Source: Poronia punctata (taxonomy: Eukaryota > Ascomycota > Sordariomycetes > Xylariales > Xylariaceae). Taken from it: DNA of 64,000 nucleotides. A program made the position numbers and the translations under genes. Positions 23,968 to 37,165 of this stretch are shown here, piece after piece. The stretch's first letter is position 1. Each line of letters starts with the position of its first letter. A model generated the notes under the pieces. That model searched no databases. It saw only the letters and a list, made by a program, of their open reading frames with translations, and had not been told where the DNA came from. The stretch is taken from positions 6,014 to 70,013 of the forward strand of contig MU401597.1 in the NCBI GenBank assembly GCA_022579005.1, in the 5' to 3' direction.

Positions 23968-26900
23968 ATTAAATATATATATTAATATTTTTTATTTTTT
24001 ATTTATAAAAGTTCTTTATAATTATATATTAAACGTTTAATAATTTATAAGTTTATAAATTTATATTTTATATTTTTATTATTAAATAAGCTAATAAGTA
24101 TAAGTTTAATAAAGCTTTTTAAGCTACTTTAATAGTATAAGCTAGTACTTTTTCTTTTAAATAAAACTTTTGCTAATAATTACTATATCTTTTATAGTAG
24201 CTTACTAACTAATTAAAGCTTTTTTAAATATTAATATTTTATTTTTATATTTAATTACCTTTTGCTATATAATTTTGCTTTTTTAATAGTTTATTTACTA
24301 AGTTTAATATACTTAATTAGTATTTTATATTAAAATTAAATTATATTAGCTTATATAATTAGTAAATAAGCTTTTTTAAAAAGTTTTATACTAGTAAGTT
24401 AACTATAATTTTTAAACCTATATAATTTATTTATATTATAAAAGCTTTATTTATTTTTTAAAAAGTATTACTATTAGTACTTATAGCTTTTTATAATTAT
24501 TAAAAGCCTTTGCTAGCTTATTATCTATTTATTTTTATATTTATAAGCTTTTATAATTAATAAGTAACTAGTTTTAATATCCTTTTATAAAGCTATAATA
24601 ATGCTTTTAATATTATCTTTATTGATATATTTATTTGTACTTTTATATTTAAACAGCTATTTTAGTAGTAAAAAGTAATTATTAATATAACAGCTTTTTA
24701 TATTTTTAAACGCTTAATTTACTTTTAACGTTTACTTAAAATATAGCTTAATAAAGTATAACTTTTTTAAATAGCTATAATTAACTTAATAATATTTATA
24801 TATTTAGGTATAAACTTTTTATAAAAGTTTGCAAGCTTTAAAAATACTTATATATTATATATTAAAATTAATAGCTTTTACTTTTAAATAGTAGCAACTT
24901 TTAAAAAATCTATTTTTATTTTTTTACACATAATAATAAACTTTGAACATTTTATTTTAGTTTTAAAAAACTTATACTTTAATAGCTTTATAAATAGTTA
25001 ATATTTTATTAATTGCTTATAAATTAATTAAAAGTACTTTTTTAATTTTCTTTTAATTTCTTTTTTAAAAAACTATAATTTTATTTAATTAAACCATATA
25101 AATATAATTTATTAGATTACCTAGCGCTTTATATATACAAGCTTAAAAAGTTGAAAAAGTATTAGTTAGTTTAAAACGTATAACTATATATTTAAAATAC
25201 TTTTATTTTCTTTAAAAATTGGTTATTTACTTATTACTATAATTAATTTAAATATAATAATAAGCATTTTAAAAGTTTAGCTTTAAATAGACTTTTACTA
25301 ATTTTAGTTTATTTATTACTTTTAATATAAAAAAATAAAAAAATATTTATTTTTTATAATTACTTTATTTAAAGCTTTATAATTACTTTTAAATACCATA
25401 AATAGCTTTTTAAAAAGCTTTTTTAAAGTATCTTTTAAGCACTTATTCTTAGGCTTTTATAAGGAAAAAAATAAACTAAATAATATTTATACTTTTTTAT
25501 TATTTTTTATTATTAATAAGATATATATTAATAGCTTAAAATATATATGCTAAAATACTTTAAAATGTTTAGGTAAATTAATTTTATCTTTAGTGCTAAG
25601 CTTATTATCAATGTTTAAAAATAAAAACTTTTTTAAAAACTAATATTTATACTTATTAAGTTACTAATATATATTTTTTAACTATTAACTATATTTTTAG
25701 CAATCTTTTTAATATTTAGTTTTTAGTATTTATTATAAAACTATTAAGTAAAACTATATTTAATAATATACTTAATTATTTTATTTTTAATTATAATATT
25801 AAAAGCTTTAATACTTTTTACGTTTTATATATTATATAAAATATTTGCTTAAATTTCTTTTTAATTTCTTATTTATTAACTATTTAAAAACTAACTATAT
25901 AAGCTACTTAGCACTTTATTAGCTTTTTATTTAGTTTTATTAATAAAAGTAATAAAATATTTGCTATTTATAAATATTTGTTTTAAAACTTTTATATATA
26001 ATATTAACTTAAGCTTATATATTTATATTTATAATAGCTTTTTTTTAACTTTTACTTATTGCTTAAAAAATTATAGTTATTGCTTAAAAAAGCTTTATAG
26101 TACTAAACGCTTTATTGAACTTTATTAAAATAAATTAAATATATTCCTTTATTTTAGCTTAACTTTTATTGTTTTATTTTTAAACTTTAACTAACCTATT
26201 TAAATATTTTATACTTTATTTATAAGCTCTTTTAATAGTTTTTATTTCACTTTATTTTACTTGCAAATTAATATTAACTATTTATTTTCTAAGCAACACT
26301 TAACTATATAGCTTTTTTTATTATAATAATAATACTTTATAAACCTATTGCTAATATATATTAATTTATTTTAGTTTTAATTTATTTATTATTTAAATAA
26401 GTTATTACGTTTTTTTATAAAGTATTTAAGTGCCTTTAAATTATTTACTAATTTTGTTACTTTAATAAACATTAAGCATATTTTTACTTTTATAATAATT
26501 TTTACTTTTTATTAGTATAGTACTAAATACTTTATTATTTTTTAGCTTTATAATATATTATTATTATTATATTAAATAATATATACTAATTTACTAAAAC
26601 CTTTTTAGTTTTTCTAAAGCTTATATTAATAATTAAAAGCTAGTTAGCTATTATCTTTTAATAATATAGCGCTTTTAAGCCTTTATACTAATATTTGCTA
26701 GTAAATCTTCTTTTATAAGTTTTTATTCTTTTATTAGTAAAGCTTATATAATTGCTTTTAAAAGGTTTGCTTAAATAGTTTTAACTTAACATTTCTTTAT
26801 TAAATTAACGTTTAAAAGCTTTTAAAAGTAGCTTTTTAACTTTTTATTATTTAATATATTTTAATAAAAACACTAATTTATTAAAATATTAAACTTAGCT

Positions 26901-27443
26901 TATATTAAAGCCTATATAATTTATATTAAATGTTTATAGCTAAGCCTTTATTAATTACCTTTTTATAGCTATAATATACCTTTTAAATTTAATAGTAATA
27001 CTATTTTACTTTAGCTCTATATAATTATATATAAAAACCTTGATATTATTTTTATATTATAAACTCTTTTGCTTAATAACTAGCTAAAGCGAGTATATAT
27101 TTTAGTTTATTATATTAATAGTTTAATTTACAAAATTATTATTTTAGCTTTTTAAACTTTTTTAAAGGCTATTATAATAAAAACTTTTATTATAAAAGCT
27201 TTTATATAATAAGAGTTTAAAGTTAAAAAATATTCTTTTAATTTTTTACCTTTTTTATAAATTATTGCTTAATAGCTAATTAATTACTTTAATAAGTAAT
27301 AGTTTTTATTTTAAGTTTTTAAGTTGCTAGTAAACGTTTTAATTTTCTTATATTTATTATAGCTTTTTTAAACTATATATAAACTTAATTTAACTATTAG
27401 CTAGTCTTTTTAGTTTTTACTGCTTACTTTTAGCTTTAAGTTT

Positions 27444-27540
27444 NNNNNNNNNNNNNNNNNNNNNNNNNNNNNNNNNNNNNNNNNNNNNNNNNNNNNNNNN
27501 NNNNNNNNNNNNNNNNNNNNNNNNNNNNNNNNNNNNNNNN
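27444..27540. other. Assembly gap (97 N)
   Basis: A run of 97 unknown bases immediately left of a minisatellite. The base string before it (TTTAAGTTT) resembles the minisatellite unit, so the gap probably falls within or beside the same array. Confidence 0.98.
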
Positions 27541-27645
27541 TGTATTAAGTTTATTAAGTTTATTAAGTTTATTAAGTTTATTAAGTTTATTAAGTTTATT
27601 AAGTTTATTAAGTTTATTAAGTTTATTAAGTTTATTAAGTTTATT
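27541..27645. repeat. 9-bp minisatellite (TTATTAAGT)n
   Basis: About eleven perfect tandem copies. The matching place in the related repeat copy near 38650 has only about two units (TATTAAGTTTATTAAG), so the array expanded in this copy alone after the two copies separated. Confidence 0.93.
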
Positions 27646-27734
27646 ATTAGTTATTTGCTTAAAAATTATAAACTATATTTAGTCTTTAATTTAAATCTTT
27701 TTATTAAATATTATATTATAATTTAAAAATATAA

Positions 27735-27975
27735 AAATAAAAAAGTATAAAGGTTTAAGCAATAAAGTAGTTATAAAGTATTATTGCTAGCAATTTTAAA
27801 AACTAAATATATTAAATAGCTTTTATTTAATTAATAAAGTAAATAACTAAGCTAGCTAAAAGAATAAATAAAATATGACTAGCTAAACTATAGCTAATAA
27901 TTAAGGTAAGTTTAGCTTATATATAGTTTGTACACTTATAGCGCAGCTAGTAGGTTTTCTAAATAGGTGCCTTAT
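27735..27975 (+). repeat. ~230 bp terminal-type repeat, copy 1
   Basis: Shares GTTTAAGCAATAAAG, TTGCTAGCAATTTTAAAAAC, ACTAGCTAAA and a final TAGGTGCCTTATTATA with the copies at 33555 and 38770. It marks the right end of repeat copy A and may be an LTR. Confidence 0.7.
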
Positions 27976-29629
27976 TATATTAAAATTATTAAAAAGAATA
28001 AAAACTTAAGTATATTAAATTAAATTGTTTAAAACTTATTGTTAAGTTTATAATACATTTTTTATATTATTACTTAAATTATAAATAAACTAATAAACAA
28101 ATTAGTAATTAAATAGCATTACTTAAATTAAAACATAAAGAAAAAAGATAAGCAATAAAAATATTATTTAGTATTAAAATAATTAAAGTAAATAAAAATA
28201 CTTAGTAAAGTAAAAAAGCTAGCTTATAAAATATAATATTTAAAAGCTAGCTAAGTATTTAATAAATATAAGCTATTTATAAAGATAATATATAAAAGAG
28301 TAAAAAAAGTTTATTTTAAGTTAAATAGAAAATAAAGTAGTTATATTAATATATAAATATTAAAGTTATAAAGTATATACTTAGTTAATAAGAAAATAGT
28401 AAGATATTGCTAAATACTTAAGTTAAGGTACAATATTATAACAACTAGAATTTATATTTAATAAAACGAAATGTAGCTTAAAATATATTAATTTCCTAAT
28501 ATGAAAAGTATTATTACTAAGTAAAAAAGTTAGCAAGTAAAACCTAGAAAGTTACTAAAAAGTAAATATATACTATACTATTAAAATAACTATAATAAAT
28601 TATAAATATACTAATATAATAAAAAAGTATAAATAATGCTAAAAGCTAAAATAAAAAAAATATTATAAAAAGCTTTTTTAGTAATTATTATTAATATTTA
28701 AAGTAGTATATAAAGCTTTTTTTATAAGTATAGTATAGTATAGTTTACCTTTAACATAGTAATAGTTATAATATGCAAGTTACGCTAATTTAAATATACT
28801 TATAAGGTGTTTAAAATAATATTTTTTACTTTAGTGCTAAGTATAAAAATTTTAGAATTTTTAATTAAGTAATTAAAAATTATAAACCTTTACTTAGTAT
28901 AGTAATATTAAAAGATTAATATAAAAATAAGTTTTTAAACAAATGCTAAAAACATTAACTATTTATATAAAAAAAATTGCTATAAAGTAATAAAAATAAG
29001 TAATTTTATAAAAAAGGTAACTTAAATTCTTTTTTTAAAAAACGCTATATATAACTGTTTATAGTTACTTATTTTTTAAAAAGCTAAGTTAACTTTTTAA
29101 AAGCAAAAAATATAATATCTAAGTTTAATTATATAAAAGCTATTAAATATTGAATTTATATTATTAGCTTAAGTGCTTTTAAACGCTAAAGCCTTGCCAT
29201 TTATATGCTAATAATGGTTAACTATATACTAAATAATAATTTAAGCTATACTTTTAAAAGTAATTTAAAAAAATAAAGTTAGAATAAGTAAGCAAATAAA
29301 AACAAAGCAGCAAATATATAATATAGCAAGCATAATGGTTTTATTTATAAGCAACATAGTTAACAAAGCTAAAAGCATAAAAATAATAAATTTAAAAATT
29401 CTTATATATAATAAAAATATAATTAATATAAAGCGTTTAGCTAAAAATAATAAGTACTATAGCTTAACTAAGCTTTTTATAAAAAGAGTTCAATATTTAA
29501 TAATTAAAAATTAACTCGCTTAAACCTATAATAAAATAATATAAGCATATAAAAGCAGCATGCAATATTTTAAAAACCAGCATAGTAGCAATTAATTAGT
29601 AAAAATAATAATAAAATAAAACCTAGTTA
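27976..29629. other. AT-rich DNA, nothing specific seen
   Basis: No coding potential. The segment 27976-28330 resembles, in reverse complement, part of 21960-22200 (for example TTAAACATATTA-type and GCTAGCTAAGTATTTA strings), suggesting an inverted repeat fragment. Nothing else recognisable. Confidence 0.45.
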
Positions 29630-29719
29630 TTAAATTTACTACTAGGCCAAAAGATTAAAGTAACTAATGCAATTACTAGTCTAGTTGGTTATTATGCTAT
29701 TTTTAGCAGATCTAATATA
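29630..29719. repeat. ~88 bp palindromic cassette, copy 1
   Basis: Matches 41453-41541 closely: TAAATTTACTACTAGGC, AAAAGATTAAAG, ACTAATGCAATTA, CTAGTCTAGT, TTATTATGCTA and TTTTTAGCA in the same order. In the better-preserved copy the centre is a perfect stem, AGCGACTA with TAGTCGCT. It sits just left of the element starting at 29738. Confidence 0.7.
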
Positions 29720-29737
29720 CTTTTTTAGGTATTACTA

Positions 29738-30144
29738 CAGTGGGTACCTATTAATTCCGATCAAAAGTTTTTAAAATGTAAAATGTTAAAAAAATAATAA
29801 AAAATAAAGGATAAACTGTAACAATTATATACCCTTGCCTATTAAATAAAGATTTTTATTCTTTATTTAATAATATTTTAACTAGGTTGCTACCTATTTT
29901 ATTTAACTAATTAAAAATATTATAAAGATTCTTTAAAAGTAGTATGTACTTTTAACCTTAATATCTTAGCTAATACTTAACTAAAAAGAAAAATACTACT
30001 ATATATAAAAATGTCTTATTTTCTTTTAGCCTCTTTTACTTTTTATTATTTTCTAAATGTTAAAAGTAAAGCGTAGTAAGTAGTTAAAGTAAGTAAGTTT
30101 TAGTGTAAAACATCGTGTTGCTCGGAATTAATAAGCTCTTACTG
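29738..30144. mobile_element. Tc1/mariner-like non-autonomous element, TA target site
   Basis: The left end reads TA then CAGTGGGTACC and TATTAATTCCGATCAA; the right end carries the reverse complement (TTGCTCGGAATTAATA ... CTTACTG) followed by TA. The inverted ends match over about 28 bases with several changes. CAGTG-type ends flanked by TA are typical of the Tc1/mariner/pogo group. At 407 bp it is too short for a transposase and none is visible. Better preserved than the DNA around it. Confidence 0.72.
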
Positions 30145-30264
30145 TACGTTATATAGAAATGCCTAGCATAATAAAATACTCTTTGCTTTATAGTATTAGA
30201 TCGCTATAAAACCTTTTTTATACTTGCTTTGTTTTAGCTAGGTATTAGAAACTATAAAGGGAGT

Positions 30265-30335
30265 TTATGCGCAAAATTAAACCTGTGACCTAGTATACTG
30301 TTATAATGCTTACTAGCTTATTAAGCAATAAGACT
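30265..30335 (-). other. Possible decayed tRNA-like or SINE-like sequence
   Basis: On the minus strand, GCTTAATAAGCTAGTAAGC could form a D-arm (GCTT with AAGC), and about 30 bases later AGGTCACAGGTTTAATTTT resembles a mutated T-arm / B box (GGTTCGAATCC with C changed to T). The anticodon stem does not pair convincingly. This may be a RIP-eroded tRNA gene or the head of a SINE, or chance. Confidence 0.28.
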
Positions 30336-30341
30336 TTTAAT

Positions 30342-30789
30342 TATTAAAACTAAGCAAATTAGCTAAATTATATATATTAATTAGTTTATATATAAAAAAG
30401 AAAGAGTTGTTTTTATTACAAAGTTTTCTTATATTAAATAAGTAAAGAAAGACTTTTTATAAGAAAGCCTTTTTTTTTACAGTAGTTTTTACTATAGCTA
30501 TATTACTTTTACTATATAAGCATTATATTAATTTTTATTATTTTATAACCTATTAGTTTTAATGTATTAAAACTAAGCAAACTAGCTAAATTATATATAT
30601 TAATTAATATATATATATATATATAAAGGAAAAACCTTTTTTATTATAAAATCTTCTTATATTAAATAAGTAAAAAGAGACCTTTTATTAAAAACCTTTT
30701 TTTATAATAGTTTTTATTATAGCTATCTTACTTTTATTATATAAGCATTATATTAATTTTTATTATTTTATAACTTGTTAGTTTTAATA
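30342..30789. repeat. Tandem duplication of ~224 bp
   Basis: 30342-30564 and 30565-30789 are two adjacent direct copies, each starting TATTAAAACTAAGCAAA and ending near TTAGTTTTAAT. The related locus after 60975 has only one copy, so the duplication is specific to this locus. Confidence 0.8.
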
Positions 30790-33500
30790 TACCTTTTTAA
30801 AATAAGCTAATATATTAGTTTATTTTATAGCTATAAATAACACCTTTATATTATAATATTATAGCTTTTATAATAATAGTTATAAATATTTAAATTGTTT
30901 TAATTTCTTTTTTCGTTTTTTTGCACTTTTATAATAATAACCTAGTTAATTTTAGTTTAAATAGCTTTAATGCTAACTAAATTAATTTCCTTTAAAAAGC
31001 TTGCTTATTTATTTTATAATAAAGACTTTATAAAACTATTAGCTATTATTAAATTTATTAATATATAAACTACTTAAAGCGTTTTATTAATTATTCTTTA
31101 ATATAGTTAGTAATTATATATATTAATATATTATAATTTTATTTTAAGTATTATAGTGTTTTTAGTTATTAAATTAATAGTTTGTTAGTTATTATACTAA
31201 ATAGTAATGTGCTCTTATTTTAAATTAATACTAAGGTCGTTAATAAGTTAGCTAATAAATACAGCTTTTTTTATAGCTTAAGCTAACGTAAAAGGTTTTG
31301 CTTTAGTAATAAAAGTAGTAACAATATTTTATTTATTTGTTTTTTATTTAATAAAATTATTAAAAAAAGCATAGTATATACTTATAAGCTTTTTTAGTTA
31401 ATAGTATTGTTTATAAAAAATAAATTGCTAGCTACTTTAAGCTTATTTTTGATTTTAAACTATAAAGCAAAGCGTTAATTTATTTAAAAATAATTTAAAA
31501 CTTAGTTAATAGTAGCATAGTAAAGAAGTAAAAAGTTATTATTAAAATATAAAAATTATAAAGTAAGAAAAGTAATATTTAATTTAGTAATAATTATAAT
31601 ATATATAATTAATTTAATTTTATATTAATAATAATAAACTTTTTAATAAGTAGCAGTTATTTTATTTAAAAGTAGCTAAATAAATTTTATAAAGGTTAAT
31701 AAAATCTTGCTAAAAAAGTTATTTAACTTATATATTCTTTTAATATATATGGTTTAAAATAACTAAATTAAGCTTTATTTGCAGTTTTAAATAGTTTTTA
31801 TATTTAAAAGCTATTTTAATTTAAAAAATTTAATTAGTTAATACTTATTTTTTAAGCTTTTTATAGCTATCAAGGCTTTAGTTTTATAAGCTTTTTAGTA
31901 AAAAAGCATAAAGTTATTAATATATATAATAGTAATATTTTGTTTTTTAATAAAAACGCAAAGTTTATAAGGCACTAAATTAAATTTAAGCTTTAAAAGC
32001 ATTAATATAAGCTTTTTTTGCTATAGTAGTAGTAATTTTTATAATTTGTAAAAAGCTTTTAAAAGCTATAAAATATGTTTTTTATAGCTATAAAGCATTT
32101 ATATATAAATTAGTTTTTAAAGCAATATATTAATAAAAGTATTAATTATATTATATTATTTTATTTTAAAGTTAAACTTAGCTATAATAATAGCTAGTGT
32201 TTTAAAAAACGTTTTAGCTAAAGTAAAAATATATATATATTTATATTTATTTAAAAGTTATTAATTACTTTAAACTATTATTTATACTTTATATTTTAAG
32301 TAAAAGCTTTTCTTATTAAACTTATAAATATATATTCATTTATAGTTTAAAATTTAATAGTTTTTAGCTATATAAATAAAAACCTTTTTAAAAAGCTTAT
32401 TTAATTATAACTAATTAAATAGTTATTTTTAGCTTTAAAAACCCTTTTTAAAAAAATAACTTTTAAGTTTTTTATATAATTATAAAAATAGTAAAAGCTT
32501 GCTTTAATATAATAAAATATCTTTTTTAATTTTATATTTATAAAAAAACTATAGTAGCTAATTTATATAATTTCTTTTTATTTTAAAAGTATTATTAAAG
32601 TAATATAGTAAATAACTCAGCGTTTTAGCTTTTATAGCTTTACTTACTTATATATTATATACTAATATAAAAGTATATAAGCGTTTAATATTAAACATAG
32701 CCTTTTAATATTTTATTTATTTATTATAATAAGTATAAACCTTTTAGCTTAATTTTAATAGTTTAAGCAGCTTAGTAAAAAAAGCAAAAACTTCTTATTA
32801 ACGCTTATACTTAAATAAAGCAAATAAAATATATTATTATGCTTATTATTTATAAATGTCTTTGCTTAGCAACCTTAAATAAAGCAAAAAACTTATTATA
32901 ACGCTTATTAAAATTAATATTTTTAATTGCTATATGCATTATTACGTTAGAAAAAAACTAAAAGAATATAAAAATAATTAGTTTTATTAAGCTTAAAGTC
33001 TTTAATATTTTTAATACTATACTTATTAATTGCTTTGCTTTTAGCTTTTAAATATTATAGTATATATTTAAGTTTATTTTTATTTTTATAAAAGTTAATA
33101 TTTTAGTATTATAATTTAAACTTAAAAATTAAGGTTTTGTTTAAAGAATTTATAAAAGATTTATAGTTAAATATTTAAAGCTTATTTTTTAGCTTATTAA
33201 ACTTTTTATTAAATATTAACTTTTTATTAAATTTTATATTTTAGGTTTAAATTATTTAATTAATTAAAAAGTTTTAAATTTTATATATATTAGTTAACTT
33301 ATAGCTAATAAAATAACTTATTTAAGGTTTAAAGCTTAGTTTTAAACAATAATTTTCTTTTGTTTATATTAGCAATAAAAGCATAGGCTTTATATTTATA
33401 AGCTTATAAATAGTTTAGTTTAAATTTCTAAATTTTAATATAATTATTTTAATATATAAAATAAATATAAAATTGTTTATATAAGGTTTTTTATAAAATA
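30395..33500. repeat. Repeat family C, copy 1 (~2.7 kb apart from the duplication)
   Basis: Collinear with 60975-63665 over its length. Shared landmarks include AAATAAGTAAAG, TTAGTTTTAATATA, TATATATTAATATA-TATAATTTTATTTT, GCGTTTAATATTAAA and TATATTAGTTAACTTATAGC in the same order. No reading frame survives. The element class cannot be told. Confidence 0.75.
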
Positions 33501-33554
33501 TGTATTTAAGTGTTTAGTTTAATAAATAAACTGCAGCTTTGTTAATTTTAATAT

Positions 33555-33790
33555 AAGGGTTTAAGCAATAAAGTAAGTATAAGGTAATGTTGCTAGCAAT
33601 TTTAAAAACTAAGTATATTAAATAACTTCTGTTTAGTTAGCTAAGTAGGTAATTAAACTAGCTAAAAGGATTAAAAAAGGTATAACTAGCAAAGCCTTAG
33701 CTATTAGTTTGCGTAGCTTTAGCTAGTATATAGTTTATATGCAAATAGCTTAGTAAGTAGGTTTTTTAGCTAAGTGCTTTATTATACTAC
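33555..33790 (+). repeat. ~230 bp terminal-type repeat, copy 2
   Basis: Second copy of the sequence at 27735. With the copy at 38770 it brackets 5.4 kb, so the two could be the LTRs of copy B: the interior would be about 3.3 kb after removing the nested element at 35440-37165. Confidence 0.7.
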
Positions 33791-35439
33791 CTCCTTTTTT
33801 AAGTTGCTAGTTTTTAGCAATTTTAATATTTATAAGTATATTTGCTAATTAGACCTACTTTTTATTTTTTTTTAATTAAATTCCTTTATTGCATTTTATA
33901 AGCTACTTTTTTGTTAACTTATTAGCTTATATATTATTTTGCACATTTCTTTTAATTTTATAACCTTATTTTTAATATTTGTTTTTTTTAGCATTACTAT
34001 TTTATTAAGCTTTTTGCTAAGCGTTTGCTACTATGCTACCTTTAAAGCTTTTTTGCTTTAAGTTTATATACTAGCATACTTTTAATACTAAACTAAGCTA
34101 GTTATTTTTAAACTATAAAGCTTTTAATTTTAACTATAACCTTTACTACTTTAATAGTAATAAGCTAAAAATTATAATAATATTTAGTAAAAAGCCTTGC
34201 TAGCACTACGTTTTTAGCATATATTTAAATCTTTATATTTGCTATTTTTGCTATACTAGCAATATTAACTATAATTTTTATAAAATAAATTACTATAATT
34301 ATTATATTATACGTTTACTGCTTTCTTAGCTATTAGTTTTATTAAATATTAATTTTTTTAAAATACTTTTTACTTTGCTTAGTATAGCCTAAAATATTAT
34401 ATAGTATACTTTTTGCTTTTATACTAAAACTTTTATAGTTTAATAAATTTATTAAGCTATTATTACTAAAGCTAAAAATAAAAATAAAAGTATTAGTAAA
34501 AACGCTGCTTTGCTAAAAAATACTTTTATTGTTATAAGCTAACATATATTTTACTTAGCTAAAGTAAGCTTAGCCTTTTAGCGTATAGTTATATTTAAAA
34601 AAACTAGTTATATTAGTAAAAAGAAACTTTTGCTATACTACTATTTACTAAAAACTAGTTTTTATTTATTATTTATTAATTATTATTGTTGCCTTTTTTA
34701 TAGTTTATATTTTTGCTACTTGCTTGCTAGTATAGTTACTAATGCTTAGCAGTTTTATATTAGTAAAAAAAAGCTTTTACTTAATAACTTTAATAATATT
34801 TTATACAAAGGTTAATATATTGTTTTTTAAAATACTAAAATAGCTTTTTAAGCAATTTAAATACTTACTTATGCTAGTTATGCATGCTTATTATAAAAGC
34901 TGCTAATAAAAAGCTAAACTATAAAAAAGCTTATAAAAATAAAAGTATTAAAACGTTTTTAAATATTAGCAAAGCTTATTAAAAGATTTTTCTTTATAAT
35001 ATAGTTTTTACTATTACTATTAAGTTTAATTATAATACCTATTAAATTACGTTGCTTATTTTTAACTATAGCTATTTTAATAGTATAATATATGTTTTGC
35101 TTTCTTAGCTACTTTTTAGCTTTTACTTGCTAACCTTTTATTTAGTAATAATACTTTTTATATTAATAGTTTAAATGTATTATAGGTTATACTAAGCTTA
35201 CTAAAGTATAGGCTTTTAGTTTTTTATAATACTATAGCTTAGTTTTAGCTTGCTTAGCAGCAGCTTACCCCCCTTTTATTAACTAAGTATATATTTTATA
35301 ACTTTAGTACTTATATATTAATATAATTACTTTACTTATTATCTTACTTAATATTAACCCTTTTAACCTTTTATATTAGTTTAGCAAATAGCTTATATTT
35401 GCTAAGTACTTAGCTTGCTTTTAAGTATTATTTTTACTA
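33791..35439. repeat. Older repeat, copy B, left part
   Basis: 35090-35439 is collinear with copy A (15480-15691 plus 21888-22010), and is continuous where copy A is interrupted by element 2. 33791-35090 has no identified partner in the window. It retains slightly more C and G than copy A. Confidence 0.65.
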
Positions 35440-37165
35440 ACTGTTTTAAACACGATTTGCAAAGCGCCTGATTTGCAACAGTCTTTTGTTTTAAACCATG
35501 TATTTAACCTTACCTATAAACCTAAATAGAAATTATAAAAATATAAAACTAGTATATTTATAAGATATAAATAATAAAATATACTATATTAAAAGCCTAA
35601 ATTTTTTAAAGTAGTGTATAGGTATATTGCAAGGATTAAACCTTTATATTTTAAAACTATCTTTTATTTACCTTTTTAAACATAACTAAATAAATAAAAA
35701 TCAAAAAGATGAAAGCTAACTTATTTTAGTTTTATTATACAAATTTAAATATCTTTATATTAGTTTTATGTTGTAATAAGCATTAATAGACTACTACTAT
35801 TTAAGTAAATATAGCTTAATACTTAATAAAAGTTTAACCTTAAAAAATAAGCTTATAAAAAGGATATTCTTTACCAGGCCTTTAATATAGCATTTTAAAC
35901 TACTTAAAAAATAGAATAAAAAAGAATTAAAATTTTTCCAACTTTTATTTTTTAATAACCTTTAATTATAGAAAGTAACAAATAGTTAAAATACTTAACA
36001 ACTTTATAATTATTAAGCTAAATTAAATAATTTTTATATTTTATTAAATAGAAAACTTTCTATTTCGCTATAGGAAAGTTTTATAGCATCTAGTTTAATT
36101 TTTATTTATATATTTAACTTTATTTCTTTAATTTATTTTCTTTTAAATTAGCTATATATAAAAGCTTTTCAATCTTGTTAAAATTATCCTACGCTTATAG
36201 AAGTTTAAATAAGGGTTTTTAGGCCTTTAATAAACTTTATAAGCTTTTTAAAACTTTTAAAATTGGTTTATTACTTGTGCTATACCGTTTTAAACATAAA
36301 GAGTAGTAGTTTTTAAAGTTTAAAAGCTTATAAAAACGCTATTTTAAAAGGCAGCACTTTAAGAGTTTAATATAAGGTTTTCAGATTATTATATAACCTA
36401 TATTCTAAAAACTAGAGTATATAAGCAATTCGTTTAAAAATATAGTAGTTTAAACTACTTAGGAAGATCTTTAAAATTTAAACTTTATTATATAGCTAAT
36501 GTATAAGAAAACCTATTTTTTAATTCTTTTTATATTTCCATATAGAGTTTAAAATTTTGTTTAATATATAGGCTTTTTATTTTAGGCTAATATTTAAACG
36601 AGTATTTAGTATTTTACTTAGTTTTTATGTTTTAAAGTTTAAACGCTAAAAAAAGAAACAAAATTAGAAAAATCCCAATTCCTGTTTATTTTGTTTTTTA
36701 TATATCTTAATATGCTATATTAAAGGCCCGGTATAAAACACCCTTTTTATAAGGTTATTTTATAAGGTTGAACTTTTAATAAATACCTACCTATGTTTAC
36801 CTTTTTAGTACTAGCTTATAAAAGCTTTTTATAAAACTAAATAACCGGAAACATTTTAAAACTTATATAATAAACCTAAAACATGTTAGCTTTTACTTTT
36901 TCAATTTTGATTTATTTAGTTATATTTAAAAAGGTTAATAATAAATACTTTTAAAATAAAAATTCTTAATCCTTGCAATATACCTATAAACTACTTTAAA
37001 AACCTTAGGCTTTTAATATAATATGTTTTATTATTTACATTTTATATATATACTTAGCTTATATTTTTACAATTTTTATTTAGCTTTCTAGGTAAGGTTA
37101 AAAACAATGTTTAAAACAAAAGACTGTTGCAAATCAGGCGCGTTATAAATCGTGTTTAAAACGGT
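35440..37165. mobile_element. DNA transposon remnant with ~450 bp inverted ends, TA target site
   Basis: Left end ACTGTTTTAAACACGATTTG and right end (reverse complement) ACCGTTTTAAACACGATTTA start a pair of inverted arms followable for about 450 bp each: landmarks such as GCCTGATTTGCAACAGTC, TTTTGTTTTAAAC, AACCTTACCTA, TAGGTATATTGCAAGGATTA and CCTTTAATATAGCAT occur in both arms in mirrored order. TA lies on both sides. Copy A near 22000 shows the uninterrupted target (TTACTAGCTAGC). TA targeting suggests Tc1/mariner, but the arms are unusually long and the middle (about 35900-36710) shows no transposase. Confidence 0.78.

Larger units (their letters stand above)
21888..27975. repeat. Older repeat, copy A, main part
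   Basis: Continuation of the repeat split by element 2. 21888-22070 matches copy B at 35325-35439 plus 37166-37195; 25890-27443 and 27650-27975 match 37200-39010. The stretch 22080-25880 has no counterpart in copy B. It holds a younger element (22438-22828), a 7-bp microsatellite (ATATAAT, about 23919-23967), an assembly gap and a minisatellite. No coding remnant is readable. Confidence 0.7.
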
